From: Phaeobacter piscinae
GTDB taxonomy: Bacteria > Pseudomonadota > Alphaproteobacteria > Rhodobacterales > Rhodobacteraceae
Length of the DNA: 64,000 nucleotides
Assembly (NCBI RefSeq): GCF_002407245.1
Contig: NZ_CP010681.1
Span: 2,480,001 to 2,544,000 of the forward strand
Direction of reading: 5' to 3'
This document shows positions 26,754 through 35,331 of the stretch, piece by piece. The notes under the pieces were generated by a model. That model was not told the origin of the DNA. It worked only from the letters and a program-made list of their open reading frames with translations, and did not search any database. The position numbers and the translations under genes were made by a program. Every line of letters begins with the position of its first letter. Position 1 is the first letter of the stretch.

Positions 26754-27260
26754 ACCCGCCTTGATGCACAGAGTTAGAAGAGAGATCAATCAGGTGTTGT
26801 GGGCTTACCGAAGAACAGGTTGCGTTTCTCACACCTACTCGCCTGCCTGAAGCGACACCTCGTGGCAGTCCAGCCTGGAAATCTGCGGGGCGCGCAGCGA
26901 GGACATATGCACGTAGCCTTAAACCACTTCCTTTTCCTGTTTCACCGAGTAGCCCTGCAGCCCAGACAGACAGGGGCGCTGCCCCTCGGCCTTTTGGCCT
27001 CACCCCGGAGTATTTGAAGAAAGGTGAAAGCGTAAATCACCTGTCATCTTTCCAGTAAATACTCTGGGGTCCGGGGCAAAGCCCCGGCGACAAAAGGCCT
27101 GACAGGCCGTCCCGCAGGACAGGCCAGGCGTGAGGCGTGCTGCGGGGCGCCCTACCCCGATGGAAACTGCAAGAGCCGCCGCGCTCATCCCGCATTGCCC
27201 CGGCCCGCCCCATCCGTTATCACACCAGCCAGCGAAATTCCCCCATCACGGAGCAGTCAC
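26754..27260. other. Intergenic region between divergent nadD and ettA
   Basis: About 500 bp without a credible gene. It must contain the promoters of both genes. Its main feature is a pair of palindromic units at about 26965-27110, annotated separately. Confidence 0.5.
26965..27110. repeat. Paired extragenic palindromic elements in inverted orientation
   Basis: Each half has the same order: a GC-rich hairpin (GGGGC-TGCCCC type), then ACCCCGGAGTATTT (left, 27002-27015) or, on the other strand, ACCCCAGAGTATTT (right, 27057-27070), then AAAG-TGA. The two copies face each other across about 40 bp. The motif resembles GGAGTATTT-type intergenic repeats that I recall from Rhodobacteraceae genomes. 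It may act as a transcription end or as a REP-like repeat. Confidence 0.5.
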
Positions 27261-28916
27261 ATGGCCGCCTATCAATACGTCTACCACATGCAGGGGGTCT
27301 CCAAGACCTATCCCGGTGGCAAGAAATGCTTTGAAAACATTCACCTGTCCTTTCTCCCCGGTGTGAAAATCGGTGTTGTCGGCGTCAACGGCGCTGGTAA
27401 ATCGACGCTGATGAAAATCATGGCCGGTCTGGATACCGATTTCACCGGCGAAGCCTGGGCGGCTGAGGGCGCCAAGGTTGGCTATCTGCCACAGGAGCCG
27501 AAGCTGGACGAAAGCCTCACCGTGCGTGAAAACGTCATGCTGGGCGTGGCTGGGAAGAAGGCGATCCTGGACCGCTACAACGAGCTGGCGATGAACTACT
27601 CGGACGAGACCGCCGAGGAGATGGCCGAACTGCAGGACAAGATCGACGCCGAGAACCTCTGGGATCTGGACAGCCAGATCGACGTCTCGATGGAGGCGCT
27701 GCGCTGCCCGCCGGATGATGCGGAAATCGCCAACCTCTCGGGCGGTGAACGCCGCCGGGTGGCGCTGTGCAAACTGCTCCTTGAAGCGCCCGATATGCTG
27801 CTTCTTGACGAACCGACCAACCACCTTGATGCGGAAACCATCGCCTGGCTGCAGCAGCATCTGATCGACTACAAAGGCACCATCCTCTGCGTTACCCACG
27901 ACCGCTATTTCCTCGATGATATCACTGGCTGGATCCTCGAACTGGACCGTGGCCGGGGCATTCCTTATGAGGGCAACTACTCCGCCTGGCTGGAACAGAA
28001 GGCCAAACGTCTGGAGCAGGAAGCGCGCGAAGACAAATCCAAGCAGAAGACGCTGGAACGCGAGCTGGAGTGGATGCGTCAGGGCGCGAAGGCCCGTCAG
28101 GCCAAGTCCAAGGCCCGGATCAACGCCTATAACGATCTGGCCAGCCAGTCCGAGCGGGAGAAGCTGACCCGCGCCCAGATCGTCATCCCCAATGGCCCGC
28201 GTCTTGGCTCCAAGGTGATCGAGGTTGAAGGCATTTCCAAACACTACGGCGACAAGCAACTGGTTGAGGGGCTGTCTTTTGACCTGCCCCCCGGCGGCAT
28301 CGTCGGTGTGATCGGCCCCAACGGCGCGGGTAAATCAACCCTGTTCCGCATGCTGACCGGTCAGGAACAGCCCGATGAGGGCAATGTCAGCTACGGCGAC
28401 ACCGTGAAGCTGTCCTATGTGGATCAGTCGCGCGACGATCTGGATGACAACGAAACCGTCTGGGAAGCGATTTCCGGCGGTGCTGAAATCATCGAACTGG
28501 GCGACGCGCAGGTCAATTCACGCGCCTATTGCTCTTCGTTTAACTTCAAGGGCGGCGATCAACAGAAAAAATTGAGCCTCCTGTCCGGTGGTGAGCGCAA
28601 CCGCGTTCACATGGCGCGCCTGCTGAAAGAGGGCGGCAACGTTCTCCTGCTCGACGAACCGACCAACGACCTGGACGTGGAAACCCTGCGGGCGTTGGAA
28701 GACGCGCTGGTGGATTTCGCGGGCTGCGCCGTGGTGATTTCGCACGACCGTTTCTTCCTCGACCGGATCTGTACGCATATCCTAGCGTTTGAGGGTGACG
28801 CCCATGTGGAGTGGTTCGAGGGCAACTTCGAGGACTACGAAGAGGACAAGAAACGCCGTCTGGGCCCTGATGCACTGGAGCCCAAGCGGTTGAAGCACAA
28901 GAAGTTTGTGCGGTGA
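27261..28916 (+). CDS. ettA: Energy-dependent translational throttle protein EttA (ABC-F)
   Basis: The protein has 551 residues with two ABC ATPase domains and no membrane segments. Walker A motifs GVNGAGKST and GPNGAGKST, signature motifs LSGGERRRVALC and LSGGERNRVHMA, and Walker B LLLDEPTN in both domains are intact. The linker between them (LEQEAREDKSKQKTLERELEW) is the P-site tRNA-interaction motif region, and the arm insertion in domain 1 fits EttA. It binds the ribosomal E site and gates translation according to energy state. GGAG is 8 nt before the ATG at 27261; the frame to 27195 is not needed. Confidence 0.95.
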   Translation: MAAYQYVYHMQGVSKTYPGGKKCFENIHLSFLPGVKIGVVGVNGAGKSTLMKIMAGLDTDFTGEAWAAEGAKVGYLPQEPKLDESLTVRENVMLGVAGKKAILDRYNELAMNYSDETAEEMAELQDKIDAENLWDLDSQIDVSMEALRCPPDDAEIANLSGGERRRVALCKLLLEAPDMLLLDEPTNHLDAETIAWLQQHLIDYKGTILCVTHDRYFLDDITGWILELDRGRGIPYEGNYSAWLEQKAKRLEQEAREDKSKQKTLERELEWMRQGAKARQAKSKARINAYNDLASQSEREKLTRAQIVIPNGPRLGSKVIEVEGISKHYGDKQLVEGLSFDLPPGGIVGVIGPNGAGKSTLFRMLTGQEQPDEGNVSYGDTVKLSYVDQSRDDLDDNETVWEAISGGAEIIELGDAQVNSRAYCSSFNFKGGDQQKKLSLLSGGERNRVHMARLLKEGGNVLLLDEPTNDLDVETLRALEDALVDFAGCAVVISHDRFFLDRICTHILAFEGDAHVEWFEGNFEDYEEDKKRRLGPDALEPKRLKHKKFVR

Positions 28917-29391
28917 GTGAGGTGCTCTCCCGGTAGAGAGCCCTTGGTTTGGGCTTTAAAGTCGCAGCGGTCGTGCAAATCTGCCCATCGCTGCGACCCC
29001 ACTCCAAAACATGAGTATCTTGCGTGAAGAAGGAGGCCCACATCGGCCTCCTTCAAGCTTGGGACGGACAGGCCATAGCCAATATTGTTCCAGCGTCGAT
29101 TTTTGACGTGCGGTAGTGGAAGCGCCGCCCTGTGCCGGGCCCTTCATCCTCTGTGTGTCTGCTGTTGAGAAAATGCCGCAAAACAGATCGCGGTTCGCCT
29201 ACGCGCGTCGTCGCATGACACCCGGCTGGCCCAACGAGTGTGCCGAGGTGCACAGCCTCCCCTTTTCTCCATTCCCTACTCCGCCACCTGATCGGCATAA
29301 TTTGAACAAAATCATCGCTAGTCTTTAACCATACTCTCACGATGCCCCCGGCGAGAACCGCTTGGGGATAGGGCCGGAGAAAGGGCGGAGC
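28917..29391. other. Intergenic region after ettA
   Basis: About 475 bp with no credible gene. It holds short hairpins: GCTCTC/GAGAGC near 28923-28941, a terminator-like AGCCC/GGGCT followed by TTT just after, and a 10-bp perfect stem GAAGGAGGCC/GGCCTCCTTC at 29029-29054. None has a strong U tract. GC content falls towards 29300. Confidence 0.45.
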
Positions 29392-29643
29392 ATGGCAGGG
29401 ATTGGTATTCTGGTAGGCGTCATTGGCGGGCTGAATGCAGCCATTCTGGGCTATACGCTGATCGGCCTGTCCTTCGGGATGAGCTTGCTACTTTATCCTC
29501 TGTTCGGGGTGCCCTCGGCGATGCTGGCAATCCTGCTGCTTTGGGCACAGAAAGCGGCCCGTGATGCCTTTACCAGAGAAACCCTCGACAATCTGGGACC
29601 GGCTGCGCACCAAGGGCTATCGAGGAAACCTGCTCGCGCCTGA
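29392..29643 (+). CDS. Small two-helix membrane protein, array member 1
   Basis: The protein has 83 residues: hydrophobic segments IGILVGVIGGLNAAILGYTLIGL and MSLLLYPLFGVPSAMLAILLLW, then a polar tail. The motif LLLYPLFGVPSAM recurs, with variation, in the two following genes (LLYSCLGGTSGL; LMLYPTVGTTSAI), so the three are paralogues. No named family is recognised. GGAG stands close before the ATG at 29392; a TTG at 29362 is an alternative. Function unknown; the small size and array suggest membrane-embedded accessory proteins. Confidence 0.6.
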   Translation: MAGIGILVGVIGGLNAAILGYTLIGLSFGMSLLLYPLFGVPSAMLAILLLWAQKAARDAFTRETLDNLGPAAHQGLSRKPARA

Positions 29644-29829
29644 TTGGCTTCCTCGACAGATGAACAATCCAAAGATGCGCGCGCGGTATACGTACAACTC
29701 TGTGCTGTTCTTGCCATAGTTCACAAATAAGCTGCAACAGACACCAACATACTGCCTGTCTGACCGTAAGACGTATTGATTGCACAGCCTACTTTGGGAC
29801 AGGTTTACCTCTATTTGGGTGAGGTTGCG

Positions 29830-30036
29830 ATGGCTTGGTTGGCGATGTTGACGAGTGCAGGGGTGACAATGCTGGTCACCGTGATTGGGCATGTGGCCTA
29901 CGACCTGCCGATCTGGGGCCTGTTCCTGCTCTATTCCTGCCTTGGAGGCACATCTGGACTGGCACTCACGGTGTTCCTGATGGTCAAAAACGGCGGGTTC
30001 TCGCGCAGTGTATCAGCAAAAAATTCGCAGGATTAG
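29830..30036 (+). CDS. Small two-helix membrane protein, array member 2
   Basis: The protein has 68 residues. LAMLTSAGVTMLVTVIGHVAYDL and LFLLYSCLGGTSGLALTVFLMV give two membrane passes, and the tail is short and basic to polar. It begins MAWLAM, close to the MAWIGI start of member 3. GAGG is 6 nt before the ATG at 29830. The gene lies in a local stretch of lower GC than the surrounding genome. It is the most diverged copy (Ser in place of Pro in the LY(P/S) motif). Confidence 0.55.
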   Translation: MAWLAMLTSAGVTMLVTVIGHVAYDLPIWGLFLLYSCLGGTSGLALTVFLMVKNGGFSRSVSAKNSQD

Positions 30037-30256
30037 TCAATTCCATGGCGCCCCAACCCTTTACTGGCAAGAGGCACCCTCTAAATTTCATTTCAAAACA
30101 ATGACCTAACGGATCCTACACGGCGCGCGCCCGTAAGACCCCACCGTCCGTTAACCAGATCTATAGAAAATTTGAACTATTCTTGTGGATATCAGAGCGT
30201 TGCGATCCGCCAAAAAAATTGTAGATTAAATGCAACTCAACCCAAAGGGTAGAACT

Positions 30257-30475
30257 ATGGCGTGGATCGGGATCATTGTGGGCACTTTTGCAGGGGTTTT
30301 CTCTGCTGTGGCGGCCTATACCCTATATGCCTTGCCCCTCTGGTACAGCCTGATGCTCTATCCCACCGTCGGGACAACAAGTGCGATTTTGACGATTTTG
30401 GTTATGGTTCACCTGCCACCCGGATTACGCCCAATGGCGCAGCCGCACCGGGATGAGACACACCGCACGGCCTGA
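30257..30475 (+). CDS. Small two-helix membrane protein, array member 3
   Basis: The protein has 72 residues with IGIIVGTFAGVFSAVAAYTLYAL and SLMLYPTVGTTSAILTILVMV as membrane segments and a histidine/arginine-containing polar tail. The YPxxGxxSAxLxIL motif is shared with member 1. AGGGT precedes the ATG at 30257. An AT-rich stretch upstream (30150-30240) likely carries its own promoter. It converges on trxC. Confidence 0.58.
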   Translation: MAWIGIIVGTFAGVFSAVAAYTLYALPLWYSLMLYPTVGTTSAILTILVMVHLPPGLRPMAQPHRDETHRTA

Positions 30476-30523
30476 GACGGCGCCCCTGGCAGGCATCTTC
30501 CCGCACTGTGACACCCCTTACAT

Positions 30524-30949
30524 CTACCCCTTGGCCCAGCTGATGATCTGCCCTGCCCGCATGGCGCCGGCTTGTCGTTTCTGCTCCTTGCCACGGGCAA
30601 AGCGCACCAGTGTCGGGATCCCCTTGATACGATAGCGCGCGCCAGTGGACTGATGGGTCTGGGTGTTCAGCTTGACCAGCCGCACTTGGCCCTTCAGCGA
30701 TTTTGCCGCCTTGGCAAAATCCGGCGCCATCATCTTGCAAGGGCCACACCAAGGCGCCCAGAAATCCACCACCAGTGGCAGATCATCCTGTGCCGCAGCC
30801 TTTTGCAGGGTTGCCGGATCGACATCCACCGGCCCCGCCGGGATCAGCGCCGCGCCACAGGTGCCGCATTTGGGATCCGCGGCCAGACGGTCCTCCGGCA
30901 CACGGTTCAGCTGCGCACAGCTGAGGCAGGTCAGGGTTTTGGCGCCCAT
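30524..30949 (-). CDS. trxC: Thioredoxin 2 (zinc-ribbon thioredoxin)
   Basis: The protein has 141 residues. The N-terminal 35 residues hold two CxxC-type pairs (Cys 8/11 and 28/31) that bind zinc, as in TrxC. The thioredoxin domain follows, with the active site WCGPC at 67-71 and the cis-proline loop GIPTLVRF. It reduces protein disulfides in the cytoplasm and in E. coli belongs to the OxyR response. No signal peptide. It runs convergently with the third small membrane protein gene. Confidence 0.95.
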   Translation of the reverse strand: MGAKTLTCLSCAQLNRVPEDRLAADPKCGTCGAALIPAGPVDVDPATLQKAAAQDDLPLVVDFWAPWCGPCKMMAPDFAKAAKSLKGQVRLVKLNTQTHQSTGARYRIKGIPTLVRFARGKEQKRQAGAMRAGQIISWAKG

Positions 30950-31060
30950 GTCGCGATCACTCCTTGCAGCAGGCCGCTGGTGCGACCTCCTTCCCGATAT
31001 ACGGAAGACAGCGCGCGGGACAAGGGCCTGCCGCCGCGCGCCCCTGCGGCCTGCCTGCGC

Positions 31061-32302
31061 CTAGAAGGTGAGCTTTGCCCCCAGAATGACGCTATGGGAC
31101 CGCACGCTGGCGTCGCCGGTACGCCGGGGCAAGATCAGCGGCACGAACCCATCGTTGAATAGGTATTCTGCGCCCAATGTGACATTCGGGGCCACCGCTA
31201 CCTCCATCCCCAGAATGACCTGCGACATCGATTCCCATTCGGTGCCCGATGCCCCCTGCCGCCCGTGACTGGCCGACAGCGAATAGACCGCAGGGCGCCC
31301 CAGAAACTCATTCCGGTAGCGCCCCTGCAGCGTCAGCGCGCTGACCTTGTGGTCGGTGGCGGGCCAGCGGTCGGTGGTCTGGGTGAATTCGGCCATGACG
31401 TCAAACCGCGCTCCGCTGAGAGTGGCGTGGACATCCCAGGCTCCGTTCCAGCCGCGATCAATGCCGCTGCTCGGCGGATGATGGGCGATGGTGCTGTCGT
31501 AGATGGTGCCCCGCAGGAAGCCCGCGCCGAGTTTCAGCCCCAGCCCATTGGCCAGCGGGATACGATGGGCCGCGTTCAGCGCGTAGTTGGTGTAGTGATC
31601 ATCGTTCTTCGGACTGCTGACCACCCGGTTGCCGCGATGGTTGCGGATGATCGACAGGGCCAGCTCGGTCCGGTCGGTGATATAGCCGATCTCAATCAGC
31701 GGATCCTTGGTCTGGGCCCAGAAGTAATGGCTGCTATGGGTGTGGGTGAAGGGCGCGTAGCTGGCAAAATTGCCAAAGTTCACGGTCTTGCGCCCCACCG
31801 CCACATAGAAAGGAGAGCGGTCCAAATCGCCGATGGCCAGCCAGGCCTTGCGCAGCTGGATATCATTCTGACCGGGATACTCGATCTCGGTATATTCGCC
31901 CTGCACCACCGCTGTCAGGAAAGGTGCCGTGGCCGTAGCGATGAGCGAGATATCATTGATCACCCCATAGGTATCAGAGGTGCCGCTGGTGTGGGTGGGC
32001 GGCAGGCGCGACAGGATCGGAAATTTGCCAGGCGTATTGGTGTTCTCATAGATCACCGTGCCTAAGAAGCGCCCGCCAAAGGTGATCTTGTTGATGCCCA
32101 GCTGCCCGGACTGCCGTGCACGCAGGGCAATCGCGACCTTATTGGTCACATCCTCCTGCCGGTCCAGCATCCGTTCTGAATAGCGCAGCGAGGTTGCGAG
32201 TAACCCACCCCCCTCCTGCGCCTTACTCGTGTGGGCTGCGGTCATGCCCACAGCCATCGTCAGCGCGGCCAATACCGCGCGCGCACCAAATGAAACAGTC
32301 AC
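31061..32302 (-). CDS. LbtU-like outer-membrane porin
   Basis: The protein has 413 residues from a GTG at 32302, which has GGAG 8 nt upstream and puts the signal peptide (AVLAALTMAVGMTAAHTSKA) at the N-terminus. The mature part has a short coiled region followed by alternating beta-strands (GRFLGTVIYENTNTPG, FYVAVGRKTVNFGNFASY, GLKLGAGFLRGTIY) and ends in Phe (VILGAKLTF), as outer-membrane barrels do. The pattern recalls the LbtU family (DUF3573), known in Legionella as a siderophore-uptake porin. Substrate here is unproven; iron-siderophore uptake is possible. Confidence 0.65.
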   Translation of the reverse strand: MTVSFGARAVLAALTMAVGMTAAHTSKAQEGGGLLATSLRYSERMLDRQEDVTNKVAIALRARQSGQLGINKITFGGRFLGTVIYENTNTPGKFPILSRLPPTHTSGTSDTYGVINDISLIATATAPFLTAVVQGEYTEIEYPGQNDIQLRKAWLAIGDLDRSPFYVAVGRKTVNFGNFASYAPFTHTHSSHYFWAQTKDPLIEIGYITDRTELALSIIRNHRGNRVVSSPKNDDHYTNYALNAAHRIPLANGLGLKLGAGFLRGTIYDSTIAHHPPSSGIDRGWNGAWDVHATLSGARFDVMAEFTQTTDRWPATDHKVSALTLQGRYRNEFLGRPAVYSLSASHGRQGASGTEWESMSQVILGMEVAVAPNVTLGAEYLFNDGFVPLILPRRTGDASVRSHSVILGAKLTF

Positions 32303-32735
32303 AATCGTTACTCCAGTATATGACCCCCGACAGACCGCCAGCCGTGCTGCGCACAACACCCGGCCGATTTCAGACAGGGTCAGTCCGATTGCAAGCTAAT
32401 CAGGCCCAACACCGAACCGTTAGAAATAACGCATACCCCCGTGCGACCAAGCCGGTGGAACTGCCCCCGCAGCCGCGCCAGAAATACTGTCGCCAATCAC
32501 TGAAATCCGCCGAAACTGGCGGTGGATCAGAAACGCGATCCGATCACAGGGTATCACAGCTTCGTGATCTGACGAAGCCTGATCTGCCAAGGAGACAACG
32601 GCCTGACTGCGGACAGCTGTTGCACCGACGTCGCGCAGGCCATGGTGCAACCGACCCGCACCGGGCCACCTATTGACCGGATTGTTCCCACCCCGCAGAC
32701 TGGCTGCATCTGTTCCAAAACTGAAAGAGCCCCGC
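32303..32735. other. Intergenic region between porin and L,D-transpeptidase
   Basis: About 430 bp between divergent genes and no credible gene. A hairpin GCTTCGT/ACGAAGC with a 6-nt loop is at 32559-32578. Promoters are expected but not identified. Confidence 0.4.
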
Positions 32736-33287
32736 ATGTTGTCACGCCGCGCCTTTCTGGCCAGCTCCGCCGCAGCCTCGCTCTGGCCCCAGATCGGGTC
32801 AGCCGAAACGGTCTTTGATCCGACCCCGCAAGAGGTCCGCATCAAGAAGCAATTCGCCCCCGGGCAGATCCTTGTGCTGCCGCGATCCTATTACCTTTAT
32901 TATGTGACGGAGCCGCGACGGGCGCGACGTTACGGGGTTGGGGTTGGTCGCGCGGGTCTCGAATTCACCGGCACCGCCGTTATTCAGGCCAAGAAAGAAT
33001 GGCCGACCTGGCGTCCCACGCCCGAGATGATCGAGCGCGATCCACGCAGCTATGCCCGCTTTGTCGATAATAAATACATTCAGCCCGGTGGCACCGACAA
33101 TCCGCTGGGCGCGCGCGCGCTTTACCTGTTTCAGAACGGCATCGACACCTATTTCCGCATTCACGGCACCAATCAGCCGCAGACCATCGGGCATTCTGTC
33201 TCCAACGGCTGTATCCGCATGACGAATGAGCATATTGTCGATCTCTATGAGCGGGTGCCATTGGGAACCGTGGTGACGGTGCTCTGA
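32736..33287 (+). CDS. L,D-transpeptidase (YkuD domain)
   Basis: The protein has 183 residues. The signal sequence (MLSRRAFLASSAAASLWP) has a twin arginine. The catalytic segment IHGTNQPQTIGHSVSNGCIRM (split here for reading: H143 to R161) contains the HGT...SNGCIR signature with nucleophile Cys159. These enzymes make 3-3 crosslinks in peptidoglycan or attach proteins to it in the periplasm. The ATG at 32736 is chosen because it begins the signal peptide; the open frame extends to 32673. Confidence 0.92.
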   Translation: MLSRRAFLASSAAASLWPQIGSAETVFDPTPQEVRIKKQFAPGQILVLPRSYYLYYVTEPRRARRYGVGVGRAGLEFTGTAVIQAKKEWPTWRPTPEMIERDPRSYARFVDNKYIQPGGTDNPLGARALYLFQNGIDTYFRIHGTNQPQTIGHSVSNGCIRMTNEHIVDLYERVPLGTVVTVL

Positions 33288-33507
33288 CCAACATTAGACC
33301 GGAGCGACGACGTGTGATCTGGCGTCGCTTCGGCGCCAGCTTGCCTGCCTGCGCGCTGAGCTTTGCCGATCAGCGCGCCGTCGCGCCCCTGCGCTACCCA
33401 ACTGACAGGCACCCCCCCGCTATAACACTTGCGCCGAAAGACCTTTGGCGACAAGATTGTTACCGCAAGGTTACGCAGAACTCATCGCTGTCCTAGGAGG
33501 CTCGGTC

Positions 33508-33522
33508 ATGAATACGCAATGA
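33508..33522 (+). CDS. Leader mini-ORF (4 codons) before the cold-shock gene
   Basis: AGGAGG at 33495-33500, a 7-nt spacer, ATG at 33508, three further codons (Asn, Thr, Gln) and TGA at 33520-33522. The ribosome-binding site is far stronger than that of most genes in the window. It lies 61 bp upstream of csp and is out of frame with it. A role in leader-mRNA control of csp is inferred. Confidence 0.4.
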   Translation: MNTQ

Positions 33523-33583
33523 CATTGCCGGGCTGTCGCATGTCGCGGACAGGGATTTGAGTAAAGACTGGGAGAAGAAGACG

Positions 33584-33790
33584 ATGGCCACAGGCACCGT
33601 CAAATGGTTCAACACCACCAAAGGCTACGGTTTCATCGCACCCGATGCGGGTGGCAGCGATGTATTTGTACATATTTCTGCGGTAGAGCGGTCCGGGCTG
33701 ACCGGCCTCGCCGACAATCAGAAAGTCACCTATGAGCTGCAACCGGGCCGTGATGGCCGCGAGTCTGCGGTGAATATCGAACTGGCCTGA
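33584..33790 (+). CDS. Cold-shock domain protein (CspA family)
   Basis: The protein has 68 residues, one cold-shock domain: MATGTVKWFNTTKGYGFIAPD is RNP1-like (KGYGFI) and DVFVHISA is RNP2 (VFVHIS). It binds single-stranded RNA or DNA and melts mRNA structure. GGGAG-AAG lies before the ATG at 33584. The upstream region of about 295 bp is a long leader candidate that carries a mini-ORF at 33508. A strong terminator follows. Confidence 0.96.
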   Translation: MATGTVKWFNTTKGYGFIAPDAGGSDVFVHISAVERSGLTGLADNQKVTYELQPGRDGRESAVNIELA

Positions 33791-33819
33791 TCGGCCAGAA
33801 CGACAATAAGATCAGCTGT

Positions 33820-33846
33820 CGGCCCCTTCATCGGGGCCGTCTTTTG
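33820..33846 (+). terminator. Intrinsic terminator after csp
   Basis: CGGCCCC and GGGGCCG form a 7-bp stem with a 6-nt loop, followed by TCTTTTG. It lies 30 bp after the stop codon. Confidence 0.85.
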
Positions 33847-33921
33847 TTGTGGCGTCGGTTTTCCGGGCTGAACAGGCTTTGAGAACTGCAACCACCGGAT
33901 CAGCCCCGCCTGGCGAGACGC

Positions 33922-34563
33922 CTACTGCTTTGCCAACTCGATCAGTTCCAGTACCTTCGGACCGATGGCGGCCACATTCAACGCCACGCCTTCGGCATTG
34001 GGGTGAATCCCGTCCTCCTGCAGATATTGCGCAGCAGCCTGAATATCATCCCCGGTTGCGGCCCGAATACCGGCGAGGCTGTCTGCGTGAAGCAACGTGT
34101 CATAATCCCGCGCGAGATCTGGAAAGATCGCGTCGAACTCAGCCTTGAAATCCGCGCCGTAATTGCCCGGTGCCTGTATGCCAACCAGCAGCACCGGAAC
34201 CGCATTGGCCTCTGCGACCTCCAGAATGCGGGTGAGATTGGCACGGCTTTCGGATGGCGCAAGGCCGCGCAGCAGATCATTGCCCCCAAGGGCCACGATC
34301 AGCGCATCCGGTCCGTCCGCCAGCGTCCAGTCAATCCGGGCGGCGCCGCCTGCGGTGGTATCGCCAGAAACCCCGGCATTGATCAGCCGCACCTCGGCCC
34401 CTTTTTCCCCCAGCCAGCGTTGCAGCTGCGGCACCCAGCCCTGCCCCTGCGGCAGGCCATAGCCCTGCACCAGACTGTCCCCCAGCGCTGCAACGCGCAC
34501 CGGATCTGCCTGCGCAATTGCCGCAGTTAACATAAAAATCAGTCCTGCTATCATCTTGCGCAT
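33922..34563 (-). CDS. SGNH/GDSL arylesterase (TesA-like)
   Basis: The protein has 213 residues with a signal peptide (AGLIFMLTAAIAQA). ALGDSLVQGYGL is block I with the catalytic Ser, GVSGDTT holds block II Gly, LGGNDLL block III Asn, and DGIHPN block V with the catalytic Asp and His. This is the E. coli TesA/arylesterase group, a periplasmic esterase/thioesterase. It is divergent from a YbbA/YbbP-type transporter, the arrangement known for tesA-ybbAP in E. coli. The ATG at 34563 is chosen; upstream frame to 34614 lacks a signal-peptide start. Confidence 0.94.
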   Translation of the reverse strand: MRKMIAGLIFMLTAAIAQADPVRVAALGDSLVQGYGLPQGQGWVPQLQRWLGEKGAEVRLINAGVSGDTTAGGAARIDWTLADGPDALIVALGGNDLLRGLAPSESRANLTRILEVAEANAVPVLLVGIQAPGNYGADFKAEFDAIFPDLARDYDTLLHADSLAGIRAATGDDIQAAAQYLQEDGIHPNAEGVALNVAAIGPKVLELIELAKQ

Positions 34564-34614
34564 TGCTACAAAGGCTCCATATCCAGAGTGGTCCCAAAAC
34601 AGGCGCGATATCAC

Positions 34615-35331
34615 ATGCAGTCCAGCACGATCCCCTCATCCGATCCCATTCTGAACCTCCAACATGCGTCTTTGTCACTGGTTGGCAATACCGGACCTGT
34701 CGAAATTCTACATGATATCTCATTGGCGGTGGAGAGCGGAGAAACCCTGGGCCTGATCGGCCCCTCCGGCTCTGGCAAATCCTCTCTCCTGATGGTGATG
34801 GGGGGGCTGGAGCAGGCCACCGGCGGCACCGTCTCGGCGCTGGGACAGGATCTGACGGCGATGGATGAAGATGCGCTGGCGCGCTTTCGCCGTGACAATA
34901 TGGGCGTCGTTTTTCAGAGCTTTCACCTGATCCCGACCATGACCGCGCTGGAAAATGTGGCCACACCGCTGGAGCTTGCCGGTCACAAGGATGCCTTTGA
35001 TCGCGCGCAAGCTGAACTGGAGGCGGTCGGACTGGGCCATCGCGCGGGCCATTTCCCGGCGCAGATGTCCGGAGGCGAACAGCAGCGCGTGGCGCTGGCC
35101 CGCGCTCTGGTCACCCGCCCCCGCATCCTGCTGGCGGATGAGCCGACCGGCAATCTGGATGCGACCAATGGCGATGCGATCATGGACCTGCTGTTTGACC
35201 TGCGCGACCGCTATGGGGCGACGCTGATCATGGTGACCCATGCGCCGGAACTGGCGGCGCGCTGTGACCGGGTGATCCGGCTGCGCGACGGGCGACTGGA
35301 TCAGGACGCCGCGCGTGAGGCCGCTGAATGA
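34615..35331 (+). CDS. ABC transporter ATP-binding protein (YbbA-like)
   Basis: The protein has 238 residues. Walker A GPSGSGKSS, Q-loop VFQSFHLIP, signature MSGGEQQRVALA, Walker B ILLADEPTGNLD and the H-loop VTHA are complete. It belongs to the LolD/MacB-type branch that pairs with FtsX-like permeases. Its partner permease overlaps it by 4 bp (ATGA), so the two are translationally coupled. The start is either this ATG or a GTG at 34588; neither has a strong ribosome-binding site. Divergent from the TesA-like gene. Confidence 0.92.
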   Translation: MQSSTIPSSDPILNLQHASLSLVGNTGPVEILHDISLAVESGETLGLIGPSGSGKSSLLMVMGGLEQATGGTVSALGQDLTAMDEDALARFRRDNMGVVFQSFHLIPTMTALENVATPLELAGHKDAFDRAQAELEAVGLGHRAGHFPAQMSGGEQQRVALARALVTRPRILLADEPTGNLDATNGDAIMDLLFDLRDRYGATLIMVTHAPELAARCDRVIRLRDGRLDQDAAREAAE

